A stretch of 64,000 nt of DNA from NCBI RefSeq assembly GCF_001427305.1, contig NZ_LMFZ01000013.1, positions 24,437 to 88,436 on the forward strand. The letters run 5' to 3'. Below are positions 52,423 to 61,776 of this stretch, piece by piece. The DNA comes from Duganella sp. Root1480D1. GTDB taxonomy: Bacteria > Pseudomonadota > Gammaproteobacteria > Burkholderiales > Burkholderiaceae_D. A program made the translations under genes and the position numbers. A model generated the notes under the pieces. The model saw only the letters and a list, made by a program, of their open reading frames with translations. It did no database searches and was not told the DNA's origin. Numbering within the stretch: position 1 is the first letter of the stretch; each line of letters starts with the position of its first letter.

Positions 52423-52498
52423 GGCATTCGCGCCACTGCAACAGGCGAAGCCCGCGGCCGACAATGGAGCCACTTTCAACCGCCACTGGAGAATTCAG

Positions 52499-52915
52499 AT
52501 GCCATCCATCGTCACCGAAGTCGCCGCCGCCCCAAGCGCCGAAGCCCTCGCCCACTTTGAAGATTCGCTGCGTTTTGAGACGGATTGCTGGGACGTCCAC
52601 AGCGTGATGGGCACCGCGCAGCAAGATTTCGTGCTGCTCGACGTGCGGGGAACGGAAAAATATGCGGCCGGCCACGTGCCGGGCGCACTGGACCTGGCGC
52701 ACCGCAAGATCATCGGCTCCCGGCTGGCTGAGTACCCGCCCGAGACCGTGTTCATCACTTACTGTGCGGGCCCGCACTGCAACGGCGCGGCGCGCGCGGC
52801 AATCCGGCTGGCCAGGCTTGGCCGCCCGGTGAAGATCATGAGCGGCGGGATTACCGGCTGGCTGGACGAAGGCTTCGCCCTGGAGAGCGCTGCACAGGAC
52901 GGCCGGGCCGCTTGA
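52499..52915 (+). CDS. Rhodanese-like protein
   Basis: A 138-residue single-domain rhodanese, a sulfur-transfer or redox protein. DFVLLDVRGTEKYAAGHVPGALDLAHRKI is the usual first half; the active-site loop is CAGPHCNGA, which holds two cysteines instead of the standard CRxGxR, as in the rhodaneses paired with FtrA-type regulators. No signal peptide, so cytoplasmic. It diverges from ftrA and is followed by the phosphopantetheinyl transferase gene after 28 bases. Confidence 0.87.
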   Translation: MPSIVTEVAAAPSAEALAHFEDSLRFETDCWDVHSVMGTAQQDFVLLDVRGTEKYAAGHVPGALDLAHRKIIGSRLAEYPPETVFITYCAGPHCNGAARAAIRLARLGRPVKIMSGGITGWLDEGFALESAAQDGRAA

Positions 52916-52943
52916 ACACTGCCCAGTCTGTTACCATGTTGGC

Positions 52944-53651
52944 ATGTTTATCAGAAATGAAAACACGCCGCCATTCGACTGGCAGTTCGCAGGCAACCAG
53001 CTGACGCTGCACGCCTGCCGCTTCGATGCGACCCAGTTCGATGGCAAGGCCTTTGCCGCCGCGCGGCTTGCGCAGCCGCCACATATCGGGCGCAGTGTCC
53101 GCAAGCGCCAGGCCGAGTATTTCTACGGCCGGCTGGCAGCGCGCAGCGCCCTGCTCCATGCCGGGCTTCCTGAGGTCGACATCGATACCGGTGCGCAGCG
53201 CGAACCAGTCTGGCCGCCCGGCGTCATCGGCAGCATCACCCATAACGCCCATTGGGCGGCCGCGGTGGTACTGCCGGCCGGCCTGCGCCGGGGCATCGGC
53301 ATCGATATTGAATCGCGCGCCACGGCGCAGTCCCAGGCCAGTATCGCTGCCATGGCGCTCGATGCGGCGGAACTGGATGTGCTGGCCAGCCAATGCAGTG
53401 CGCTCGACCGGCCGACGGCACTGACACTGGTGTTTTCCGCCAAGGAAAGCTTCTATAAAGCCGTGCACACCGTGGCGGGGCGCTACTTCGGTTTCGAAGC
53501 CATCCGCCTCAAGCGATTCGATGGCGCGCAGCGGCAGCTGGAATTCACCGTAATCGAGTCGCTGGGCGACGTGTGGCAGCCGGGCGCCACGGCAACCGTG
53601 CACTATCAACTCTGGACACCGGAAGACATTCTGACCGCCTTCGTCTGGTGA
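52944..53651 (+). CDS. 4'-phosphopantetheinyl transferase
   Basis: A 235-residue PPTase that moves the 4'-phosphopantetheine arm of CoA to a carrier-protein serine. RKRQAEYFYGRLAARSAL, GSITHNAHWAAAVV, the Mg2+/CoA motif GIGIDIES (about 112-119) and FSAKESFYKAV (about 171-181) are the EntD/PcpS-type landmarks. Its location beside the NRPS cluster suggests that it activates the peptidyl carrier protein encoded there. It lies on the plus strand and ends 10 bases from the convergent end of the cluster operon. Confidence 0.9.
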   Translation: MFIRNENTPPFDWQFAGNQLTLHACRFDATQFDGKAFAAARLAQPPHIGRSVRKRQAEYFYGRLAARSALLHAGLPEVDIDTGAQREPVWPPGVIGSITHNAHWAAAVVLPAGLRRGIGIDIESRATAQSQASIAAMALDAAELDVLASQCSALDRPTALTLVFSAKESFYKAVHTVAGRYFGFEAIRLKRFDGAQRQLEFTVIESLGDVWQPGATATVHYQLWTPEDILTAFVW

Positions 53652-53661
53652 CCACAGCGGC

Positions 53662-54102
53662 TCAGGCGCGCAGCAGTTCCTCCTGCGGCCGCGCATCGGC
53701 GCCGATCAGCAGCGCCAGCGGGATCTCGCTGCGGGGCAGTGGAGGATTGAAGCTGTGCCGGGTGGTCTTATAGGCCAGCAATTGCCGGTTGCCAACCTTG
53801 CGGCGAATCTCTTCAACGTCGAAAACCGTGCCAGCCTTCCAGTCGTGTACGGTGACCCGGCTGTCGTCATACCTCAGCAGAACGCAAGGCAAGTAGCGCA
53901 ATCCGAGCAGCAATGCCGCCCGGACGCGGTGATTGCCATCCATGACGATCCCGCTGCTGGCTTCGACCGGGACCGGGGCCTTCCAGACACCGCTTTCCAG
54001 GATGGTATGCACCAGGGACGCCACTGCCGCCTCGTCGACTTCCTCCGATGCCAGGAAGAAGTCGATCGGCTTGACCGATACGCAGTAATCGTAGAGTGAC
54101 AT
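53662..54102 (-). CDS. ParB-fold protein resembling SbnI/SerK serine kinase
   Basis: A 146-residue protein with a ParB-like fold: the phosphate/substrate loop MDGNHRVRAALLLGLRYLPC (about 54-73), a preceding acidic ASEEVDEAAV stretch, VTVHDW and a C-terminal KTTRHSFNPPLP. The loop and the KTTRH motif recall archaeal SerK and staphylococcal SbnI, free-serine kinases; SbnI supplies O-phosphoserine for 2,3-diaminopropionate in a siderophore. Here it is the last gene of the NRPS operon (15 bases after the peptidase), so a role in a building block is possible. A plain regulatory ParB-like role cannot be excluded. Confidence 0.6.
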   Translation of the reverse strand: MSLYDYCVSVKPIDFFLASEEVDEAAVASLVHTILESGVWKAPVPVEASSGIVMDGNHRVRAALLLGLRYLPCVLLRYDDSRVTVHDWKAGTVFDVEEIRRKVGNRQLLAYKTTRHSFNPPLPRSEIPLALLIGADARPQEELLRA

Positions 54103-54117
54103 GGGCTGTCCTCTCGC

Positions 54118-56406
54118 CTAGTTGAATTGCAGGACCCGCCCTGCCTGCAGGGTGTCACTGGGACCGAACGGTTGCGCGATCCGTAGCTGGTTGGCGGATT
54201 CCGGCGGCAAGCCGGCCGCCGGCAAGCCATAGCTAATGTCTTTGACGCGCAGCTGGAAGGGCACGCCCGGCTTGACCGTGAGCGCAACGGTCAGGCCCGG
54301 CTCCGTGACGCCGAAGACGCTGACCCACCATTTGGGCGCCGGCTTCTCCAGATACGCGTGGCCAGCGACCGTGGCGGCATCGACCGCCGCCCCGTCCACC
54401 GACACCACCATGCTGCTTGCCTGGCGCTGCGATTTGATACGCACGGTCACATGCCGCGCCGGGCCGTCGACGCGGTCGTCGAGTACCTCGATGGCCGGAC
54501 TGGCCAGTCCCAGATCGGGTGCCCTGGCGACCCAGACCGGGCGCGGTGCCGGGCCATACAACTCGGGCAAGGATTGCCAGGCCGGTTTATCGCCCATCAC
54601 CTGCCGGGTCCAGGCATCGATGGTCCGCTCGGGCGATACCCACCACGCCCGGTCCGACCCGCCTTCCTTGAAGTAGAACACGCTGTTGGGGGCTGGATGG
54701 TCACGATCGAAACCGGCAGTGGCAGCACCGCAGCCCAGCAGGCCAAGCGCGAACGCCAGCGGCAGCGCAGGCAGGGCGAACGGGCGCATCAGCAGGAGCA
54801 GTAGCGGCGTCAACAAGCCGAGCAGCAGGCCAAGGAACAGCAAGGTGGCCGCCATGAGCGCCGGCGTTAGCGCCACGAAGACCAGGTGCACGATTGGCGC
54901 CACGATCAATATTGCCGGAACCGCCCCCAGCACCAGGACCGCCAGGCGCCGCCCCACGCTGGCGTCTGGATGGCGCAACTGCCATGCCAGCGCCAGCAAG
55001 GCAGGGATCAGCGGCCAGGTGAGCAGGAAACTGGCGCCGGGCAGGTAAAGCGCCACCGCGCCCAGCGCGATCACCCAGCACAGCATCGCACCCAGCGCCA
55101 GTTCGGCCGGGCGGAACCAGCGCCGCAAGCCGGCCATGCACAGGCAGTAGGCAGCCACCCCAAGCGCAGTAAATGCCAGCAGGTACCAGTGGCTGTTATA
55201 GGTATCGCCTTGCAGGATCTGCTGGTACTGGGGATGCAGCATCAGGATCCCCGACCACAGCAACTGGCCACCCAGCGCGAGCAATGCCAGCACCAGCACA
55301 TGGCCGGCCATGGCGGCTGCCGTGCGCCTGCCGCGCGCGGCGCCGCGGCGCAGGCCGGCGCGCACGGCAAACGCCGCCAGCGCCAGGCATACGCTCCATA
55401 GCGGCAAGGCCAGGACTGCCGGATAGGACACCAGGCCGACACCGGCAAGGTTGAAATACACCTGGTCGGCGCCGTCCAGGCGGCCCAGGTCGCGCTGGGC
55501 GAAATGCCGTGCCATTGCCAGCATCATGTCGCCCTGTTGCTGCACAGTGCGCAGGTTGAGGTGCTCCACGCTGTCGAGCTGGGTATGGTAGCTGGTGTGA
55601 TTCTCGGCGGCCGCAAAATTCATGCCGGCCAGGCCGGCGTCCTTGAACACCGTCAGGTCCGTCCCGTTCGGCATATGGCGGTAGATCTCGCCCATCAGGG
55701 AGTTGCCAAGCGGTTGGGCGGCGCGCGCGAAGCCGTCGATCAACTGGCCATTGCCCGCGCTGGTCTCGAACATCCAGACCGGCCCGCTATTGCCGCGGAA
55801 CTCGAAGTTCAATACCAGCCCGACCTCTTTCATCCAGGCGTGCTCGCGCGCGAAGGCACGGCTGCCCAGCAGGCCGCCTTCCTCGCCGTCGCTGAACAGG
55901 ACGATCACGTCGTTCGCCAGCTGCGGACCGCTCTTCAAGACCCTGATCGTTTCAAGAATGGCGGCGACCGACGCGCCATTATCGCCGGCGCCCGGTCCGG
56001 TCGGCACCGAGTCGTAGTGCGCCAGCAGCAGCAGGGCCTTGCCGCGTTGCCGGCCCGGCAGGCGGGCCATCACGTTATTGACCAGGGCCGCAGTGCGCAT
56101 TTCGCTCGACAGTGACCAGCTGCTTTGCACCTGCGGCTCCAGCCCCAGGTCCTTGAGCGCCGACAGCAGGTAGGCCCGGACTTCGGCATTTTGCGCGGTG
56201 CCGACCGGATGCGGCTTCCGGGCGATCGACTTCAGGTGCTCCAGCGCGCGCGCGGTGGAAAACTCGCCCGCCGGCGCTTGTGCGTCGCGCAGCGCCGGCG
56301 GCTGCGCACTGCGGATGCCGGCCACGGCGCACAGGACCAGGATCGCGAGTGCCAGCAGCGACGCCAGGAGACCAGGATGGGCTTGCTTATCGGCTTGGTT
56401 TGCCAT
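54118..56406 (-). CDS. Membrane-bound M28 metallopeptidase
   Basis: A 762-residue protein with one N-terminal helix (about 13-32), an M28 zinc aminopeptidase domain (about 50-300), eight or so transmembrane helices (about 325-575) and a soluble C-terminal domain. Zinc ligands: LLAHYDSVPTGPGAGDNGAS (H130 and D142 regions), SDGEEGG (Glu pair) and NHTSYHTQLDSVEHL (His). The layout resembles eukaryotic ERMP1/Fxna-type peptidases. Placed between a cation/proton antiporter gene and the ParB-fold gene in the NRPS operon, it may trim a leader or inactivate the product; both are guesses. Confidence 0.87.
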   Translation of the reverse strand: MANQADKQAHPGLLASLLALAILVLCAVAGIRSAQPPALRDAQAPAGEFSTARALEHLKSIARKPHPVGTAQNAEVRAYLLSALKDLGLEPQVQSSWSLSSEMRTAALVNNVMARLPGRQRGKALLLLAHYDSVPTGPGAGDNGASVAAILETIRVLKSGPQLANDVIVLFSDGEEGGLLGSRAFAREHAWMKEVGLVLNFEFRGNSGPVWMFETSAGNGQLIDGFARAAQPLGNSLMGEIYRHMPNGTDLTVFKDAGLAGMNFAAAENHTSYHTQLDSVEHLNLRTVQQQGDMMLAMARHFAQRDLGRLDGADQVYFNLAGVGLVSYPAVLALPLWSVCLALAAFAVRAGLRRGAARGRRTAAAMAGHVLVLALLALGGQLLWSGILMLHPQYQQILQGDTYNSHWYLLAFTALGVAAYCLCMAGLRRWFRPAELALGAMLCWVIALGAVALYLPGASFLLTWPLIPALLALAWQLRHPDASVGRRLAVLVLGAVPAILIVAPIVHLVFVALTPALMAATLLFLGLLLGLLTPLLLLLMRPFALPALPLAFALGLLGCGAATAGFDRDHPAPNSVFYFKEGGSDRAWWVSPERTIDAWTRQVMGDKPAWQSLPELYGPAPRPVWVARAPDLGLASPAIEVLDDRVDGPARHVTVRIKSQRQASSMVVSVDGAAVDAATVAGHAYLEKPAPKWWVSVFGVTEPGLTVALTVKPGVPFQLRVKDISYGLPAAGLPPESANQLRIAQPFGPSDTLQAGRVLQFN

Positions 56407-56447
56407 GCTTTCGTTCCATTGTTATCGATATTTGCCTGCAACAGGCC

Positions 56448-57728
56448 TCAGGGATAGGCGTCGGCCGCGAGCGCGCGTGGCGGCGCCGCTTCCGGCTCGT
56501 GCACCGCAGGGCTTTCCGCGATCACGTCCATCTGGCGCCGAAGCAGGGGCACGGTCATGAGCGTCGTGACAATCGCCACCACCACCAGGATCGAATAGAC
56601 TTCCTGGGAAATCATTCCGGTTTGCAGTCCGATCGTCAGCACGACCAACTCCACCAGCCCGCGCGTATTCATCATCACGCCAATGGCGCAAGCCGGGCGG
56701 TGGGCAGTGCCGGCGGCACGCGCGGCCAGGTAGCAGCCGCCGAATTTGCCGAGCACGGCCGCGGCCAGGAAGAGCCCCAGCCAGGCCAGCATCTGCCAGG
56801 ATGCCGCCGCGCCGAGATCGGTGCGTGCGCCGACGTAGGCAAAGAAGATCGGCACCAGCAGCAGGTTGACGAAGCCGGTCACCTCCCGTTTCCACTGCTC
56901 GGCCAGCACACGGTCGGACGACAGCACCAGGCCGGCGATCAATCCGCCGAACGCGCTGTGAAAGCCCAGCTGGGACGTGGTCAGGCCGCACAGCAAAGCC
57001 GCCACCAGCATCACCGCCAGGGACGTAAAGTGGCCCTGGCCACGCGCTGTGAAGCGCAACAGAGCCCGCAATAGCGGACGCAGCAGCCAATAGCAGGCCA
57101 GGGTGAATCCGCCCAGGACGCCCAGCTGCGTCAGGAATTCCAGCAATGCCGAACCGCTGCGTGCCAGCACCACCGCGACTGCCAGCAACAGCCAGGCCAG
57201 CACGTCGGTCAGGGCGGCCGCCAGCATGGCCATCCGGCTCAGCGCGTGGTGCGCCACGTCCAGGTCGAGCAGGATGCGCGCCAGCACGGGCACCGCCGTC
57301 ACCGACAGCGCAATGGCCAGGAACACCACATAGGCGGCGGTCGGCTGCTGCGGCGCCAGGTAAGGCTTGCTCCATAACGCCAGGGCGACGCCCAGCAAGG
57401 CCGGCAGCAGGATGCCGCCGAGGGCGACGCCCGCTGCCTGGCCCAGGCGCAGCCGGAAATGCTTGCCGTCCATGTCGAGGCCGATCTGGAACATCAGCAG
57501 CACCAGCCCCAGCTCGCTCAGCATGCCCAGGTTGGCCGTCGCTGACTGGAACAACAGTCCGTGGTACTCGGGACTGAACAGGCCAAACACCGACGGACCG
57601 AGCACGATCCCGCCCAACAGTTCGCCGATCACCTTGCTTTGCCCGCAGCGTTCGGCCAGCAGCCCAAATACCTGGGCACACAGGACGATCAGCGCGACCT
57701 GGAGGCCAAACAGGGTAAAGGGATGCAT
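56448..57728 (-). CDS. CPA2-type cation/proton antiporter
   Basis: A 426-residue membrane protein with about twelve helices of the Na+/H+ exchanger fold: GQSKVIGELLGGIVLGPSVFG near 29-49, MFQIGLDMDGKHFR, ALSVTAVPVLARIL and LGFHSAFGGLIAGLVLS. No C-terminal RCK/TrkA domain. Antiporters of this branch occur in some NRPS/PKS clusters and may drive export or pH protection. It begins 4 bases after the halogenase stop, so it is co-transcribed with the cluster. Confidence 0.88.
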   Translation of the reverse strand: MHPFTLFGLQVALIVLCAQVFGLLAERCGQSKVIGELLGGIVLGPSVFGLFSPEYHGLLFQSATANLGMLSELGLVLLMFQIGLDMDGKHFRLRLGQAAGVALGGILLPALLGVALALWSKPYLAPQQPTAAYVVFLAIALSVTAVPVLARILLDLDVAHHALSRMAMLAAALTDVLAWLLLAVAVVLARSGSALLEFLTQLGVLGGFTLACYWLLRPLLRALLRFTARGQGHFTSLAVMLVAALLCGLTTSQLGFHSAFGGLIAGLVLSSDRVLAEQWKREVTGFVNLLLVPIFFAYVGARTDLGAAASWQMLAWLGLFLAAAVLGKFGGCYLAARAAGTAHRPACAIGVMMNTRGLVELVVLTIGLQTGMISQEVYSILVVVAIVTTLMTVPLLRRQMDVIAESPAVHEPEAAPPRALAADAYP

Positions 57729-57732
57729 CGCT

Positions 57733-59385
<1,653 letters not shown>

Positions 59386-59451
59386 TTATCAAAATAAAAT
59401 GAAAAGCTTCAACACCTACAACAAAGACTGAACGGCCGCAGGCCGCGGACT

Positions 59452-61098
59452 TCAATTGGCGCCCACGGCCAGTGCTGGCTCCTGCAGTTCGCGCAAGCTG
59501 CCGTCTTCCAGCTTGATGACCCGGTCGGCGCAGGAGAAATAGGCATCGTCATGCGAAATGATGATCACGGTTTTGCCGCGCGCACGCAGGTCGGGCAACA
59601 GCTCGGTATAAAACACGCGCTTGAACGCCGGATCCTGGTCGGCCGCCCACTCGTCAAACACATACACGGGCCTATCCTCCAGGTAGGCCGAGACCAGCGC
59701 CAGGCGCTTGCGCTGACCGCTCGACAAGCGCAAGGTGGAGAACTTGCCGTCCCTGATCTCGACCTTGTGTTCCATCGACAGCTTCTGCAGGTAGCCGGCG
59801 GCGCGCGACTGCAGGTCGCCTTGCGCCTCGTCGAGCAGTTGCTCGAACAGGTGGAAGTCCGAAAACACTGCCGAGAAGTGCTGGCGGTATGCCACCAGGT
59901 TGTCGCGCGTGACCGGCACGCCGTTGAGCGAGATGACGCCGCTGTCGGCCTCGTAGAAGCCCAGCAGCAGCATCGCCAGCGTGGTCTTGCCGCTGCCGTT
60001 GCCGCCGATGATGAAAACGATCTCGCCCTGCCCGATGCTGAGGTTGAGCGGCCCCAGGGCGAACGGCTGATCGTCGCCACTGCCCGGATAACGGTGGCAG
60101 ACCTCGCGCATCTGCAGGAACAGCGGCGCGCCGGAACTGAAGCCGGCCGTCGATGCCGGTGATGCCGGCGCGGCGGCGTCCTCGGCCAGCTTGTCCTGCA
60201 GCTGCTGGATGCGCTCGATCGCGACACCGGCCTGGCGCAAGGTGGGCAGCAGCGCCATCAAGGCGGCGATCGGCCCGATCAGATACAGCAGGATCAGGGT
60301 GAAGCGCGCCAGCACCTCGGGCGGGGCCGGCACCACGCCGGGCGCCACGAACAGCAGCAGGCCGATGGCCAGGAAGAACAAGGTGGACCCCAGGGTCCCG
60401 ACCAGTGCGAAGCCCGTCATGGTCGCCGTGTACAGACGGTTGAATTCGCCCGCGCCCGGCTGGATGACGCGCTCGACGAAGGCGTGGCTGCGCCGCTTGT
60501 TCAGCTGCAGCTCTCTGGTGCCGTCGATCAGGTCGCGGAAGTTCTTGTACAGTACGTCAACCTGCTGGCGCATCTGGCGCATGGTACGCAGCGGGATGCG
60601 CTCGGCCAGCTGGTAGAGCACCACGCCGCCCAGCAGGATGACCACCAGCAGCACGAACAACTGCCACGACAGCCAGGCCATATAACCCAGGCACATGACG
60701 ATCAGGATGCCATCGCTGAACGCCAGCGGCAGGTTCTGGAACACCTGGGTGAAACTCATGATGTCGTTGGTGACGATGGCCAGCAGCTGCGGCTTGCCGA
60801 TCTCCGTCAGGCGCGAATACGGTGTCGCCAGCAGGCGCCGGCTCAAGTCGATCCGCATCTGCATGGTGATCGACTGCGCCAGGCGGATCAGGGATATCGC
60901 CGAAGCGCATTTGGCGGCAACCACCAGCAGGCACAGGCCAAAAAACCAGGCGGCGGCGTGTTCCCGGGCGTGGCCGGCCACGGCATCGCCGATCAGGGCG
61001 GCCAGGGCGGCGCCACTCAGCCCGCTGGCCAGGCCGGCGACGGTAGCGAACGTCAGCGACTGCCATGACTTGCGCGACAGGTAAGCAATCAGTTGCAT
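59452..61098 (-). CDS. Cyclic-peptide-type ABC exporter (PvdE/SyrD-like)
   Basis: A 548-residue half-transporter: membrane domain about 1-305 (six helices), ATPase domain about 325-548 with Walker A GGNGSGKTT, signature LSSGQRKRLALVSAYL and Walker B VYVFDEWAADQDP. The fused order and the DEWAADQDPAFK segment match the cyclic peptide transporter family that exports pyoverdine precursors and lipopeptides. Works as a homodimer in the inner membrane. Placed after the DUF6817 gene (46-base gap). Confidence 0.92.
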   Translation of the reverse strand: MQLIAYLSRKSWQSLTFATVAGLASGLSGAALAALIGDAVAGHAREHAAAWFFGLCLLVVAAKCASAISLIRLAQSITMQMRIDLSRRLLATPYSRLTEIGKPQLLAIVTNDIMSFTQVFQNLPLAFSDGILIVMCLGYMAWLSWQLFVLLVVILLGGVVLYQLAERIPLRTMRQMRQQVDVLYKNFRDLIDGTRELQLNKRRSHAFVERVIQPGAGEFNRLYTATMTGFALVGTLGSTLFFLAIGLLLFVAPGVVPAPPEVLARFTLILLYLIGPIAALMALLPTLRQAGVAIERIQQLQDKLAEDAAAPASPASTAGFSSGAPLFLQMREVCHRYPGSGDDQPFALGPLNLSIGQGEIVFIIGGNGSGKTTLAMLLLGFYEADSGVISLNGVPVTRDNLVAYRQHFSAVFSDFHLFEQLLDEAQGDLQSRAAGYLQKLSMEHKVEIRDGKFSTLRLSSGQRKRLALVSAYLEDRPVYVFDEWAADQDPAFKRVFYTELLPDLRARGKTVIIISHDDAYFSCADRVIKLEDGSLRELQEPALAVGAN

Positions 61099-61144
61099 AG
61101 GAGTCCCGGGAACGAGGTAGGGATATGGTCGGCGGCGGCAGCCC

Positions 61145-61723
61145 TCATGCGGCCAGCGCCCCGCGCATATAGTCGATCACGGCCGACAGGTCCTCATGCG
61201 CGGCGGCGCTGACGCGGCCGGCCGATTGCTTGCACATCCATTCGGACATCAGCAGCAGTTGCCGGGCATCTGCCGCCGCCAGCTGCAAGTCGGGTGAAAA
61301 CTGCTCGATGCCGTTGGCGATCTCGATTTCCATCAGGACGGCAATGGTGGCGGCGTCGACCACGATCTTGCACTTGTGCACCTCGTCCCACAGCGTCGCA
61401 CGCTGCGGGTCGACATGGTCGTCGAAGAAGCCGACACGCCGCGTCACGCAGAACAGGAAGGCCAGCTCTTCGGCGCGGGCGCCGATGACCTGGGCGATCG
61501 CCTGGCGCTGCGTCAGGCTGACCGCCTGCGGCTTGAAGACTTCCGTGCCATAGATATTGTGGAACAAGCCCCCACGGCAGACTTCCTCCGTGTTGCCCCA
61601 GTTGGCCAGGATTTCGTACACGCCGAGCAAGTGGTCTTGCGCACTGCCGTGCAGATGCGGAAACTTGGCGACGTTCAGGTCCTTCAGCAGCGCCATCAGT
61701 TCCGGCGCAATGGTTGTCTTCAT
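61145..61723 (-). CDS. DUF6817-like protein of the NRPS cluster
   Basis: A 192-residue soluble protein. FPHLHGSAQDHLLGVYEILANWGNTEEVCRGGLFHNIYGTEVF (about 21-63) holds an arrangement of His (23, 25, 31, 55) and the GLFHNIYGT motif that resembles an HD-type metal site and fits DUF6817. DDHVDPQR occurs later. I infer a hydrolase or binding role for the peptide product or a building block, without proof. It sits directly between the NRPS and the exporter genes, so it is likely part of the pathway. Confidence 0.6.
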   Translation of the reverse strand: MKTTIAPELMALLKDLNVAKFPHLHGSAQDHLLGVYEILANWGNTEEVCRGGLFHNIYGTEVFKPQAVSLTQRQAIAQVIGARAEELAFLFCVTRRVGFFDDHVDPQRATLWDEVHKCKIVVDAATIAVLMEIEIANGIEQFSPDLQLAAADARQLLLMSEWMCKQSAGRVSAAAHEDLSAVIDYMRGALAA

Positions 61724-61776
61724 CGGGACTGCTTCCTTGTTGAGTAAGTCATCGGTTCCCGGCTACCGCACCGGGC

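Noticed and set aside
53662..54102. Assignment as a chromosome-partitioning ParB
   Set aside because: It lacks the helix-turn-helix and dimer domains, is too short, and has the KTTRH motif of serine-kinase relatives.
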